From JAGWRA01 sp035534615 (GTDB lineage: Bacteria; Acidobacteriota; Vicinamibacteria; Vicinamibacterales; CAVVIG01): a DNA stretch of 26,758 nucleotides. The position numbers and the translations under genes are program-made. Each line of letters opens with the position of its first letter. Position 1 is the stretch's first letter. Below are positions 1 through 7,134 of the stretch, piece by piece. Below the pieces are notes generated by a model. It saw only the letters and a program-made list of their open reading frames with translations, made no database searches and was not told where the DNA came from. The stretch lies in assembly GCA_035534615.1 (NCBI GenBank), contig DATLRO010000122.1:1-26758 (forward strand). The letters are read 5' to 3'.

Positions 1-477
1 TCCTTCGGTCCGCACCGCCCGCAGGGTCTGCAGATCGAAACCTTCATGAAGCTCGGGACGAGTCAGCAGCTCCTCGTACCGCGCATTCTCGACGGTCGTC
101 TCCGACAACCCGAGCTCGCGGACCGCCTCCCGAAGAAACGCACACTTCCGGACCTTGACCTCCACCATGCAGAGCCGGATCGACGGCAGCGCCAGCCGCA
201 TCGGAATCGCCGGCGACCCACCGCCCGATCCCATGTCGATCATCGCCCCGGCCGAGGGGGCCACCCGACCGGCCGCCACGAGCGGCTCGATCAGCAGCCG
301 GTCCACCGCTTCCTCGCTCGGCTCGTTCAGGCTGAGTGACGTCAGGTTGATCTTCTGATTCCAACGCGCGAGCAGCCGGAAGTACACCTCGAGCGCCTCG
401 GCCAGCGGCGGCTGCAGATCCACGTCCGCCTTCCGCGCCCGCCGCTCCAATCGGCTCTGAAATTCGCGTGATGTCAA
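1..477 (-). CDS. rsmG: 16S rRNA (guanine-N7) methyltransferase RsmG, 3' end cut by window edge
   Basis: RsmG uses S-adenosylmethionine to methylate N7 of a guanine in the 530 loop of 16S rRNA. The 159 visible residues contain the family's ARWNQKINLTS segment (about residues 35-45) and the SAM-binding glycine loop DMGSGGGSPAIP, followed by VEVKVRKCAFLREAV, which matches the usual VE-x2-xKK-x-FL region. The family is usually a little over 200 residues, so roughly the last quarter lies beyond position 1. I chose the TTG at 475-477: it overlaps the mnmG stop codon (TTGA) and has GGGAG about 9 bases upstream, which suggests translational coupling. A longer open frame starting with GTG at about 487 is in another frame and does not encode RsmG. 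The glycine loop reads GGGSPAIP where the family usually has GAGFPG. Confidence 0.93.
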   Translation of the reverse strand, partial: MTSREFQSRLERRARKADVDLQPPLAEALEVYFRLLARWNQKINLTSLSLNEPSEEAVDRLLIEPLVAAGRVAPSAGAMIDMGSGGGSPAIPMRLALPSIRLCMVEVKVRKCAFLREAVRELGLSETTVENARYEELLTRPELHEGFDLQTLRAVRTEG

Positions 478-2351
478 CGGCCGCCACTCCCGAGAGGGAA
501 AGATCCGGGGCGCCCGATGAACGCGCCGATGACCGCGACCGCGGCCGGCGTCACCCCTGGGACCCGCAGCGCCTGCCCCAGTGTGTCGGGCCGGACCTCC
601 GAGAGCCGCTGAACCACCTCCCGGGACAGACCTGGCACTTCGTCGAACGGAAAATCCTCAGGAATCCTCCGGCCTTCCTCCCGCCGCAAGCGCTCGACGG
701 TCGCCGCCTGCCGCTTCAGATAACCCTCGTATTTGACGAGCGTTTCAAGACTCGCGACATCCAGCGCCTCCGAGCCCTGTTCGAGCTCCAGCACAACCAG
801 ACCACGGGCATGAAGATCGGCCAGCCGCACGTCTGGCTGCTTCAGCAGCCGGCGCGCCGGCGCAGCCGCTCCCCCCCTCGTCTGCACGACCGTCGCTTCC
901 AGGCTCGCCTGATTCCGCTCGAATCGTCCCCGCCTGGCCTCGAACCTCTCCCACCGCGCCTCGTCTACGAGTCCGGCCACCCGCCCCTTCGGCGTCAGGC
1001 GCAGATCGGCGTTGTCAATCCTCAGCAGCAGGCGATGCTCCGCCCGCGACGTGAACATCCGGTACGGCTCGAGGCAGCCGGTCGTGATCAGATCGTCGAT
1101 CAGGATTCCGATATACGCCTCGTCTCGACCCAGGACGACCGGCGCCTTCCCCTTCACCTTCAGCGCGGCATTCATCCCGGCGATCAGCCCCTGCGCCGCC
1201 GCTTCCTCGTAGCCGGACGTCCCGTTGATCTGCCCGGCGAGATACAGCCCGGCCACGCGCTTCGTCTCCAGCGACCGCCGCAGCTCGGTCGGCTGAATGA
1301 AGTCGTACTCCACCGCGTAGCCCGGCCTCAACATCACCGCCTGCTCCAGGCCAGGCAGCGCGTGAACGATCGATTCCTGAACCTCCCGCGGCAGACTCAT
1401 CGAGCAGCCGTTGACGTAGATCTCCTCGCTGTCGATCCCCTCCGGCTCCAGGAAGACCTGATGCCGCTCGCGATCCGGGAACCGGACGATTTTGTCCTCG
1501 AGCGAGGGGCAGTAGCGCGGCCCGATGCCCCGAATCTGGCCGTTGAAGAGCGGCGACTGATCGATGTGGCCACGCACCAGGTCCCGCACCAGGCCGTTCG
1601 TATACAGCAGGTGGCAGGAGACGCGCGGCCGGTCGATCCGTCCGGTCAGGAAGGAGAACGGCACCGGCGGATCCTCGCCCCGCTCTTCCACGAAGAGGCC
1701 GGTCGCCACGCTCCGCTCGAAATCGATGCTGGCGCGAGCCAGCCGGGGCGGCGTGCCGGTCTTCAGCCGACCCCACTTGAATCCGAACGCCTTCAGCGAT
1801 TCCGCCAGATCGACGGACGAAGGTTCCCCTGCCCGCCCGGCCGGACGCTGCTCCCGGCCGATGTGAATCAGGCCGTTCAGAAAGGTCCCGGTGGTCACCA
1901 CCACCGCGAGCCCCTCGAGCCTCCGGCCGTCCTCCATCGCCACGCCGTCGATCTGCCCGCCGGCCGTGAGAAGCCGACCGACCTTCCCCTCGACCCACGT
2001 GATATTCGGTTCCGCCTCGAGCTGACGCCTCACCCAGCGCCCGTACACCTTCTTGTCGGCCTGCGCCCGCGGCGACCAGACCGCCGGCCCGCGACTGCGA
2101 TTCAGCAGCTTGAACTGGATTCCGGTCGCATCGATCGCGAGCCCCATCAACCCGCCCAGGGCATCGATCTCACGGACCAGGTGGCCCTTCGCCGTGCCGC
2201 CGATCGCCGGATTGCACGGCATGTGCGCCACCGTCTCGCGCGACAGCGTGCAGATCGCCACATGGCAGCCGATCCGCGCCGCCGCCCACGCCGCCTCGCA
2301 GCCGGCATGCCCTGCCCCGATCACGATGACGTCGTATCGCTCCACGCCCAT
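474..2351 (-). CDS. mnmG: tRNA uridine-34 5-carboxymethylaminomethyl modification enzyme MnmG (GidA)
   Basis: MnmG is the FAD-dependent partner of MnmE; together they add the aminomethyl or carboxymethylaminomethyl group to C5 of wobble uridine 34 in certain tRNAs. The 625-residue product has the expected length (E. coli 629). It opens with the Rossmann FAD motif GAGHAGCEAA (residues 12-21), then MPCNPAIGGTAKGHLVREID, a family signature, and ends with the helical domain that contacts MnmE and tRNA (PGLSREVVQRLSEVRP then GVTPAAVAVIG). It lies 3 bases after the mnmE stop, so the pair is cotranscribed. The ATG at 2351 has only a very close AGGA ahead of it. A GTG six bases downstream (2345) is better spaced from that AGGA and is a possible alternative start. 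The stop overlaps the rsmG start. Confidence 0.98.
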   Translation of the reverse strand: MGVERYDVIVIGAGHAGCEAAWAAARIGCHVAICTLSRETVAHMPCNPAIGGTAKGHLVREIDALGGLMGLAIDATGIQFKLLNRSRGPAVWSPRAQADKKVYGRWVRRQLEAEPNITWVEGKVGRLLTAGGQIDGVAMEDGRRLEGLAVVVTTGTFLNGLIHIGREQRPAGRAGEPSSVDLAESLKAFGFKWGRLKTGTPPRLARASIDFERSVATGLFVEERGEDPPVPFSFLTGRIDRPRVSCHLLYTNGLVRDLVRGHIDQSPLFNGQIRGIGPRYCPSLEDKIVRFPDRERHQVFLEPEGIDSEEIYVNGCSMSLPREVQESIVHALPGLEQAVMLRPGYAVEYDFIQPTELRRSLETKRVAGLYLAGQINGTSGYEEAAAQGLIAGMNAALKVKGKAPVVLGRDEAYIGILIDDLITTGCLEPYRMFTSRAEHRLLLRIDNADLRLTPKGRVAGLVDEARWERFEARRGRFERNQASLEATVVQTRGGAAAPARRLLKQPDVRLADLHARGLVVLELEQGSEALDVASLETLVKYEGYLKRQAATVERLRREEGRRIPEDFPFDEVPGLSREVVQRLSEVRPDTLGQALRVPGVTPAAVAVIGAFIGRPGSFPLGSGGR

Positions 2352-2354
2352 ATC

Positions 2355-3746
2355 CTACTTGCCGATGCAGAACCGGCCGAAGATGTGCCGCAGCAGCTCG
2401 TCCGGCGCACGCCGGCCGCGGACTTCCTCCAGCGCCGCCCTCGCCTCGTGAAGATCATTGAGGACGAACTCCTCCGCCAATCCAGCGACACCGACCGCGT
2501 CACGCGCGGCCTTCAGCGAAGCTTCCGCGCGCCGCAGCGTCTCGATGTGCCGCGCGTTCGTCACCTGCACCCGATCCTCGTCCTGGTCGGAGGCATCAAG
2601 GGCTTCCGCGATCGCCGGCCTGAGACGATCCATTCCCTGTCCGGTCCGCAGCGACAGCGTCGTCTGTCTTTGCTCCCTCAGCGTCGCCACCGCCGCCGGA
2701 TCCCAGCTTTTATTATTGTCTATCTTATTGATAATAAACAGCTTATTTGACTTCTGTCCAAGATTCGCCAGCACAAGGTCCTCGGCATCGAGAGGCCGCG
2801 AGACGTCCAGCACCACCAAGGTCAGGTCCGCGACGCCGGCCGCCTCCCGCGCACGCCTCACCCCTTCCGCTTCCACGTCATCTTCGGATTCGCGAATGCC
2901 GGCGGTATCCACGAGCCGCACCTTCAAACCCTCGATCTCCACCTGTTCCGTCACCAGGTCGCGCGTCGTTCCAGGCTGCTCCGCCACGATCGCGCGACCG
3001 GCCCCCACCAGGGCGTTGAAGAGCGTCGACTTGCCGACGTTCGGCTTCCCGAGAATCACCACCTGCAGTCCTTCGCGGATCAGCCGTCCCTGCCGCGCCG
3101 ATTTCAGCAGCGCCGCGATCCGTCCTGCCAGCGTCTCGAGTTCACCGGCGAGCGCCTCCGGCTCGATGAAGTGATAGCCTTCGTCTGGAAAATCGAGCGA
3201 CGCTTCCAGCCGCGCAATCAGATCGAACAGCCGCTCGTCAATCCCGCCAATCTCCCTCGTCAGGGTCCCGTCCAGCTGATCGAACGCCGCGCGCGCCTGG
3301 CGGGGCGTCACCGCCTCAATCAGATCGGCGACCGCCTCCGCCTGCACCAGATCGAGGCGGCCGTTGAGAAACGCGCGCAGCGTGAACTCGCCCGGCTCGG
3401 CCAGTCGTGCGCCGGCCGCCACGGCGGCTTCCACGATCTGTCGCAGGACGACCGGGCTGCCGTGCGCGCTGATCTCGACGACGTCTTCGCCGGTGTACGA
3501 GGCGGGATGAGGAAAAAACGTGGCGACGACCTGATCGATCGGGCGGCGGCGAGGTTCGCCGGCGGACCGATCGTCTGCGGCGACCGCCCGCGCGAATGTG
3601 GCGTGACGCGGCGCGAGCGGCGCCGGCCGATCGAGCAGCCGCTGCGCGATGCCGCCCGCCTCGGGACCGCTGAGCCTGACGATGCCGATCCCGCCGTGGC
3701 CGGCGGGCGTCGCAATCGCCACGATCGTGTCGGCGGTCGAGAACAT
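2355..3746 (-). CDS. mnmE: tRNA modification GTPase MnmE (TrmE)
   Basis: MnmE is a dimeric, potassium-stimulated GTPase that binds a folate one-carbon donor and works with MnmG on tRNA U34. The 463-residue product has all domains: an N-terminal folate-binding domain (DTIVAIATPAGHGGIGIVRLSG), a helical middle, the inserted G domain and the C-terminal FCIGK with the invariant Cys. G-domain motifs are GKPNVGKST (G1, about residues 232-240), GTTRD (G2), DTAG (G3) and NKID (G4, about 336-339). The ATG at 3746 has no obvious Shine-Dalgarno sequence; upstream lies a short palindrome, then the jag stop codon. The codons around G4 are strikingly AT-rich (2708-2757) in a gene that is otherwise GC-rich; this is described as a separate feature. 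Confidence 0.98.
   Translation of the reverse strand: MFSTADTIVAIATPAGHGGIGIVRLSGPEAGGIAQRLLDRPAPLAPRHATFARAVAADDRSAGEPRRRPIDQVVATFFPHPASYTGEDVVEISAHGSPVVLRQIVEAAVAAGARLAEPGEFTLRAFLNGRLDLVQAEAVADLIEAVTPRQARAAFDQLDGTLTREIGGIDERLFDLIARLEASLDFPDEGYHFIEPEALAGELETLAGRIAALLKSARQGRLIREGLQVVILGKPNVGKSTLFNALVGAGRAIVAEQPGTTRDLVTEQVEIEGLKVRLVDTAGIRESEDDVEAEGVRRAREAAGVADLTLVVLDVSRPLDAEDLVLANLGQKSNKLFIINKIDNNKSWDPAAVATLREQRQTTLSLRTGQGMDRLRPAIAEALDASDQDEDRVQVTNARHIETLRRAEASLKAARDAVGVAGLAEEFVLNDLHEARAALEEVRGRRAPDELLRHIFGRFCIGK
2731..2760 (-). promoter_or_regulatory. Candidate internal promoter in an AT-rich island within mnmE, reading toward mnmG
   Basis: On the minus strand TGGACA (2755-2760, five of six matches to a sigma70 -35) is followed after 18 bases by TATTAT (2731-2736, five of six to a -10). 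The boxes sit in a stretch (2708-2757) where only about one base in five is G or C, inside a gene that is otherwise strongly GC-rich. An 8-bp perfect inverted repeat (2709-2716 with 2731-2738) overlaps the -10. The stretch also codes for the conserved NKID motif, so the boxes may be a by-product of codon choice. Promoter activity is an inference. Confidence 0.35.
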
Positions 3747-3774
3747 GGCGGGAGCGTGCCGGGAGCGGTGTCCG

Positions 3775-3797
3775 GCCGAGCTGAAGCTCGGCGCTAC
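3775..3797 (-). repeat. REP-like element: GTAG head plus palindrome, between jag and mnmE
   Basis: Read on the minus strand, GTAG (3797-3794) is followed after one base by a 7-bp perfect stem, GCCGAGC (3786-3792) with GCTCGGC (3775-3781), around a four-base loop. A GTAG head on an imperfect palindrome is the hallmark of REP elements mobilised by RAYT transposases in other bacteria. The TAG inside the head is the stop codon of jag. I found no second copy and no RAYT gene in this window, so membership of a genomic family is unproven. As RNA the hairpin could also slow or attenuate read-through into mnmE. Confidence 0.5.
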
Positions 3798-4258
3798 GAC
3801 GGGCGTTTCGTGGCGGAGATGATGACGGTCTTCAGGTGCGCGTCGCCGACGCTCTCGGTCGACACCCCCGGCTGCTCCGCCACCGCCATGTGCACGATGC
3901 GGCGCTCGTACGGATTGAGCGGGCCGATCTCCTGCTCGACGCCCGTCTGCCGCGCCCGCTCGGCGAGGAATCGCGCCATCTGGCGCAGCTCGACTTCCTT
4001 CCCCCGGCGGTAGCCCAGGCAGTCGACGTAGATGCGTTCTTCCTCGCCCAGGCGGCGGCCGAACGCCATGTCGACCACGTGCTGGAGCGCCTTGAGCGGC
4101 TCACCCCGGTGCCAGAGCAGGACGTCGGCCCCGTCGCCCTGGAGGTTGATCTCGGGGCCGGTCTCCGTCTGCTCCACCTGCGCGGTCAGCGACAGGCCCA
4201 TCGCGCCGGTCACCTTCTGCAGGAATTCCACGATCTCGTCCGTCGCCTCGGTCTCCAT
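3794..4258 (-). CDS. jag: Jag/KhpB-type RNA-binding protein (KH plus R3H domains, short form)
   Basis: This is the SpoIIIJ-associated (Jag/KhpB) protein, a cytoplasmic single-stranded nucleic-acid binding protein almost always encoded beside yidC. The 154-residue product starts with a KH-like region (GADVLLWHRGEPLKALQHVV, about 43-62) and ends with an R3H domain (YERRIVHMAVAEQ, where R-x3-H is RRIVH). The N-terminal Jag_N domain found in many Firmicutes homologues is absent. The ATG at 4258 is preceded by a clear GGAGG six bases upstream. It lies 24 bases after the yidC stop. Its TAG stop codon is part of a GTAG-headed palindrome. Confidence 0.94.
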   Translation of the reverse strand: METEATDEIVEFLQKVTGAMGLSLTAQVEQTETGPEINLQGDGADVLLWHRGEPLKALQHVVDMAFGRRLGEEERIYVDCLGYRRGKEVELRQMARFLAERARQTGVEQEIGPLNPYERRIVHMAVAEQPGVSTESVGDAHLKTVIISATKRPS

Positions 4259-4282
4259 AGCCCTCCGGCCGCGCGGATGCCG

Positions 4283-6040
4283 TCAGTTCTCGCGCGTCGC
4301 CGCCTCCGTCTTGCCGGTGCCGACCCGCTTCACGCGGCGCTCGGCCGGCGGCCGCACCGCCTTCACGACCGGCGGTCCGATCAGATAATTCGTGAGGGTC
4401 TGCTGGCCGATGCCCCACAGGTTGCTGACCAGCCAGTACAGCACCAGGCCGCTCGGCGCCCACAGGAACATGACGGTGAAGATGACCGGCATGAACATCA
4501 TCATCTTCCGCTGCATCGGGTCGACCGTGCTGGGCTGCATCTTCTGCTGCCACACCATCGAGATCCCCATCAGGACCGGCGTGATGTACAGCGGATCGTG
4601 CACCGAGAGGTCGGTGATCCAGCCGATGAACGGCGCGCCGCGGATTTCGATCGCGACTTCCAGCAGCGAGTAGATCGCGTAGAGGATCGGCAGGGTCAGC
4701 AGCATCGGCAGGCAGCCGCTGGCGGGATTGACCCCCTTCTCCTTGTAGAGATTCATCATCTCCACGTTCATCTTCTGCCGGGCGGGGTCGGTCGCCTTCA
4801 GCTTCGCGTAGCGCGCCTGGATCGCCTTGATCTCCGGCTGGATCTGCGACATCTTCCGCATCGACACCACGCTCTTGTGCCGCAGCGGGAAGATGGCCAG
4901 GTTGATCAGGATCGTCAGGATGATGATCGACCAGCCGTAGTTGCCGACGTAGCTGTCGATCCACTGCAGCGCGCGCAGGAGCGGCACGACCAGGAACGAG
5001 AACCAGCCGAAATTGATCGCGCGCACCAGGTTGCGGTTGATCCCCGACAGCAGATCGAAATCCTTCGGGCCGACGAAGAACTGCAGCGGGGCGCCGCCGG
5101 TCGCCGGCTGCACCGCGTAGGCGACCAGGTTGGAGACCGCCGCCTTCGGCGCAGACGAGGTCGGGACCGACAGCGGCTCGTACGTGATCTGGACGCTGGT
5201 GGGCGGAAACAGCAGCGTCGACATGAAGTAGTTGTCGTCGACGCCGACGTAGCCGAAGTGCCCCTGGTACTGCGTCTGCTTCGAGATGTTCGACGGGGAG
5301 AGCCGCTCCACCTTGCCGGTGCTCGAGTGGAAGATCAGCCCTTCCGGCTGCTGGACGTACCGGCTCGTGACGGCGTTCCACGCGTCGCCCAGGCCGGGAC
5401 CCCATTCGATGGTCGGATTGAGCGTGCGGCCGCCGCTGGCCGCCGACACCTTGAACGTCAGGACGTACGACTTCGGCTCGATGTGGAAGATCTTCTCGAC
5501 GCGCAGCCCGGCGGCGTTCTGATACTCGAACGTCAGCGTCGCCGGCTTCGTCCGCGCGTCGACGATGTTGCCGGTCGCGCCGCGGACCGCGTAGAGCGCG
5601 TCGTTCAGCTCGCGCGTGACGGTCGGATCGTTCACCTTGAGCGAGAACGGCGCCGGATACCGCTTGAGGAGCTCCGTCACGACGAGCTGCACCGGCTTGC
5701 CGTCGGGGTTCTTGTAGCGCTTCAGACGCCAGCTCTGAAGCTCCCCGCCCCGGTTCGTGAACTCGGCGTCGACGTAGTCCGTTTCGACCCGGATCTCGCG
5801 CTCGGTCGAACCGGCGACGACCGGCGCGGCTCCGGCGGCCGCCTGGGCGGCCGCGGCCGGCTGCCCGGACGCCTGCGCCCCGACCGCGACGCTCGCCGCC
5901 GCGCCGGACGTGCCGGACCCGGTCATTTCACCGGCTGTCACCGCCGCCGCCGGCTTCGGCTTCGGGGTGACGAACAGCCCCTGGAAGATGTACAAGACCA
6001 GGAACGAGAGGAAGATAGCGAGAAGGACTCTCTTCTCCAT
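4283..6040 (-). CDS. yidC: Membrane protein insertase YidC (Oxa1 family, long form)
   Basis: YidC inserts and folds inner-membrane proteins, alone or with SecYEG. The 585-residue product has the Gram-negative layout: an N-terminal transmembrane anchor (VLLAIFLSFLVLYIFQGLFV, about 4-24), a low-complexity Ala/Gly/Pro linker (about 30-78), a large periplasmic beta-sandwich domain (to about 340), then the conserved five-helix insertase core. The core holds FPLRHKSVVSMRKMSQIQPE, with the groove arginine, and MLLTLPILYAIYSLL. The basic tail (RRVKRVGTGK) is consistent with ribosome binding. The long periplasmic domain indicates a diderm host. The ATG is 9 bases after the yidD stop, in the same frame, with no clear Shine-Dalgarno sequence, so coupling to yidD is likely. 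Confidence 0.98.
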   Translation of the reverse strand: MEKRVLLAIFLSFLVLYIFQGLFVTPKPKPAAAVTAGEMTGSGTSGAAASVAVGAQASGQPAAAAQAAAGAAPVVAGSTEREIRVETDYVDAEFTNRGGELQSWRLKRYKNPDGKPVQLVVTELLKRYPAPFSLKVNDPTVTRELNDALYAVRGATGNIVDARTKPATLTFEYQNAAGLRVEKIFHIEPKSYVLTFKVSAASGGRTLNPTIEWGPGLGDAWNAVTSRYVQQPEGLIFHSSTGKVERLSPSNISKQTQYQGHFGYVGVDDNYFMSTLLFPPTSVQITYEPLSVPTSSAPKAAVSNLVAYAVQPATGGAPLQFFVGPKDFDLLSGINRNLVRAINFGWFSFLVVPLLRALQWIDSYVGNYGWSIIILTILINLAIFPLRHKSVVSMRKMSQIQPEIKAIQARYAKLKATDPARQKMNVEMMNLYKEKGVNPASGCLPMLLTLPILYAIYSLLEVAIEIRGAPFIGWITDLSVHDPLYITPVLMGISMVWQQKMQPSTVDPMQRKMMMFMPVIFTVMFLWAPSGLVLYWLVSNLWGIGQQTLTNYLIGPPVVKAVRPPAERRVKRVGTGKTEAATREN

Positions 6041-6049
6041 TGAGCGCGA

Positions 6050-6412
6050 TCAGAAGGGGCGGGAGGCCGCAGGCCCGGGCCGGTTCGAGTTGAGGTCTGG
6101 CACCGGGTCGTAACCCGATGAACCCAGGGGATGGCAGCGTCCAAGCCGCCTCAGCCCCAGCCATCCTCCCTTGACCACACCGTAGCGGCGAATCGCCTCC
6201 GCCGTGTAGTCCGAACAGGAGGGAAGGTAGCGGCAGGAACCTGTAAATAACGGAGAAATCAGCAGCTTGTAAAATCGCAGCCCGACCAGTGCCGCGCGCG
6301 AGGCCGGCCCCGACTCAGCCTGCCGAGGGAGATCGGCGGGCTCAGCGGGCGGCGCGCAACTGGCGCAGCCGGCGTTCGAGATGGGAGCGATAATCGGCTT
6401 CAAGGCTGGCAA
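6050..6412 (-). CDS. yidD: Membrane protein insertion efficiency factor YidD, start uncertain
   Basis: YidD is a small membrane-associated protein that aids YidC-dependent insertion. The core is unmistakable: GLRFYKLLISPLFTGSCRYL, then PSCSDYTAEAIRRYG, then GGWLGLRRLGRCHP and GYDPVP, with the three conserved cysteines. The only in-frame start codons ahead of the core are TTGs at 6412 and 6403; I give the first, which has GGCGAG just upstream. Either choice makes yidD overlap the 3' end of rnpA by about 60-71 bases in another frame and gives a variable 40-residue leader. The full product would be 120 residues, longer than the usual 70-90. Confidence 0.9.
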   Translation of the reverse strand: MPALKPIIAPISNAGCASCAPPAEPADLPRQAESGPASRAALVGLRFYKLLISPLFTGSCRYLPSCSDYTAEAIRRYGVVKGGWLGLRRLGRCHPLGSSGYDPVPDLNSNRPGPAASRPF

Positions 6413-6692
6413 AACTCGCCTTCAACAGATCGGGCTTCGGCACGACCACGATGTCGAACCCAGCCGTCACTGGATTGCGCCGGAACAGTTCTCGAATCAA
6501 GCGCTTGGCCCGATTCCGCTGAACGGCACCACCGAGCTTCTTCGTGGCGGCGATGCCGAGGCGCGCCATGCCGAGCGTATTCGCCAGGATGAAGACCGTG
6601 CTGAACGGCCCGTGGCTCCGAAGGCCACGATCGTACACCCGCTGAAATTCGGCGCGGCGACGGATGTGGGCCTGAGGCCTGAACTGCGGCAT
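6342..6692 (-). CDS. rnpA: Ribonuclease P protein component RnpA
   Basis: RnpA is the small basic protein subunit of RNase P, which removes 5' leaders from pre-tRNAs; the RNA subunit is encoded elsewhere. The 116-residue product has the expected length. It contains the family's RRRAEFQRVYDRG near the N-terminus, RLGIAATKKLGGAVQRNRAK (about 44-63) and RNR-x2-R-x-IRELFR, the RNR signature that contacts the RNA. It lies just downstream of rpmH on the same strand, as in most bacteria, and overlaps the start of yidD. The ATG at 6692 is preceded by AGGGAAA about 11 bases upstream. Confidence 0.97.
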   Translation of the reverse strand: MPQFRPQAHIRRRAEFQRVYDRGLRSHGPFSTVFILANTLGMARLGIAATKKLGGAVQRNRAKRLIRELFRRNPVTAGFDIVVVPKPDLLKASFASLEADYRSHLERRLRQLRAAR

Positions 6693-6750
6693 CAGCGGCG
6701 GTTTCCCTGTCGACGCCCGGCCTGGCGGTGAGGCAGCCGAACCGCCCTCG

Positions 6751-6903
6751 TCAGCCTTCGTCGCTGACGGTCAGCCGCTTGCGGCCCTTGGCCCGCCGCC
6801 GGCTCAGCACGAGCCGCCCGTTTTTCGTGTGCATCCGAACGCGGAAGCCGTGCGCCTTGTGGCGCCGGCGCGTATTCGGCTGAAAGGTGCGCTTTCCCTT
6901 CAT
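6751..6903 (-). CDS. rpmH: 50S ribosomal protein L34
   Basis: L34 is a short, highly basic protein of the large ribosomal subunit. The 50-residue frame runs from an ATG at 6901-6903 to TGA at 6751-6753. It reads MKGKRTFQPNTRRRHKAHGF, continues with RVRMHTKNGRLVLSRRRAKG and ends RKRLTVSDEG, matching the family over its whole length. A GAAGGG sequence about 7 bases before the ATG serves as ribosome-binding site. It is the first gene of the leftward cluster; rnpA starts 58 bases after its stop. Its promoter is probably at 6969-6998. Confidence 0.97.
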   Translation of the reverse strand: MKGKRTFQPNTRRRHKAHGFRVRMHTKNGRLVLSRRRAKGRKRLTVSDEG

Positions 6904-6968
6904 CGGAGACCCTTCACTGCGGGCGCCTCAGGCGCCGTTGCGACTGCTTCGCGAGTCAAGAACCATTA

Positions 6969-6998
6969 ATACTAGCCAACCGGTCGAAGCACTGTCAA
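6969..6998 (-). promoter_or_regulatory. Sigma70-like promoter for the rpmH-rnpA-yidD-yidC-jag-mnmE-mnmG-rsmG cluster
   Basis: On the minus strand a perfect TTGACA (6993-6998) is followed after 18 bases by TAGTAT (6969-6974, four of six matches to the -10). The predicted start lies near 6961, giving an rpmH leader of about 58 bases. The boxes sit in a small AT-rich patch just upstream of the first gene of a long same-strand cluster with short gaps, which is where a main promoter is expected. Confidence 0.65.
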
Positions 6999-7061
6999 CG
7001 ACTGCCATGGACCGTGAACGGTCGCGGGGCGGTCGCGGGCTGGCGGCCGCGGTCCGGTCTG

Positions 7062-7070
7062 TGGTACATT
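7062..7070 (+). promoter_or_regulatory. Possible extended -10 promoter upstream of dnaA
   Basis: TGG immediately followed by TACATT (four of six matches to TATAAT) forms an extended -10 without a recognisable -35. It would give dnaA a leader of about 315 bases that includes the DnaA boxes, allowing autoregulation. A similar GGTACAAT precedes rsmI. This is a weak call from motif similarity only. Confidence 0.3.
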
Positions 7071-7134
7071 CGGCCCCCTGCGCGTCTCCCGCCACCCTGC
7101 ATCATGAGCGGCTTGATTCGGTCTCTCCCCAAAG

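Noticed and set aside
44..487. GTG-started minus-strand frame at the left edge
   Set aside because: Gly/Arg/Ala-rich out-of-frame reading; RsmG motifs are in a different frame starting at the TTG at 477.
468..2750. 760-codon open frame on the plus strand, opposite mnmG and mnmE
   Set aside because: Arg/Pro/His/Leu-rich translation with no recognisable motif; it is a typical antisense shadow of GC-rich genes, and the minus-strand proteins are unmistakable.
3836..6043. 735-codon open frame on the plus strand, opposite jag and yidC
   Set aside because: Repetitive Arg/Asp/His/Leu-rich translation; shadow of yidC, which is intact on the other strand.
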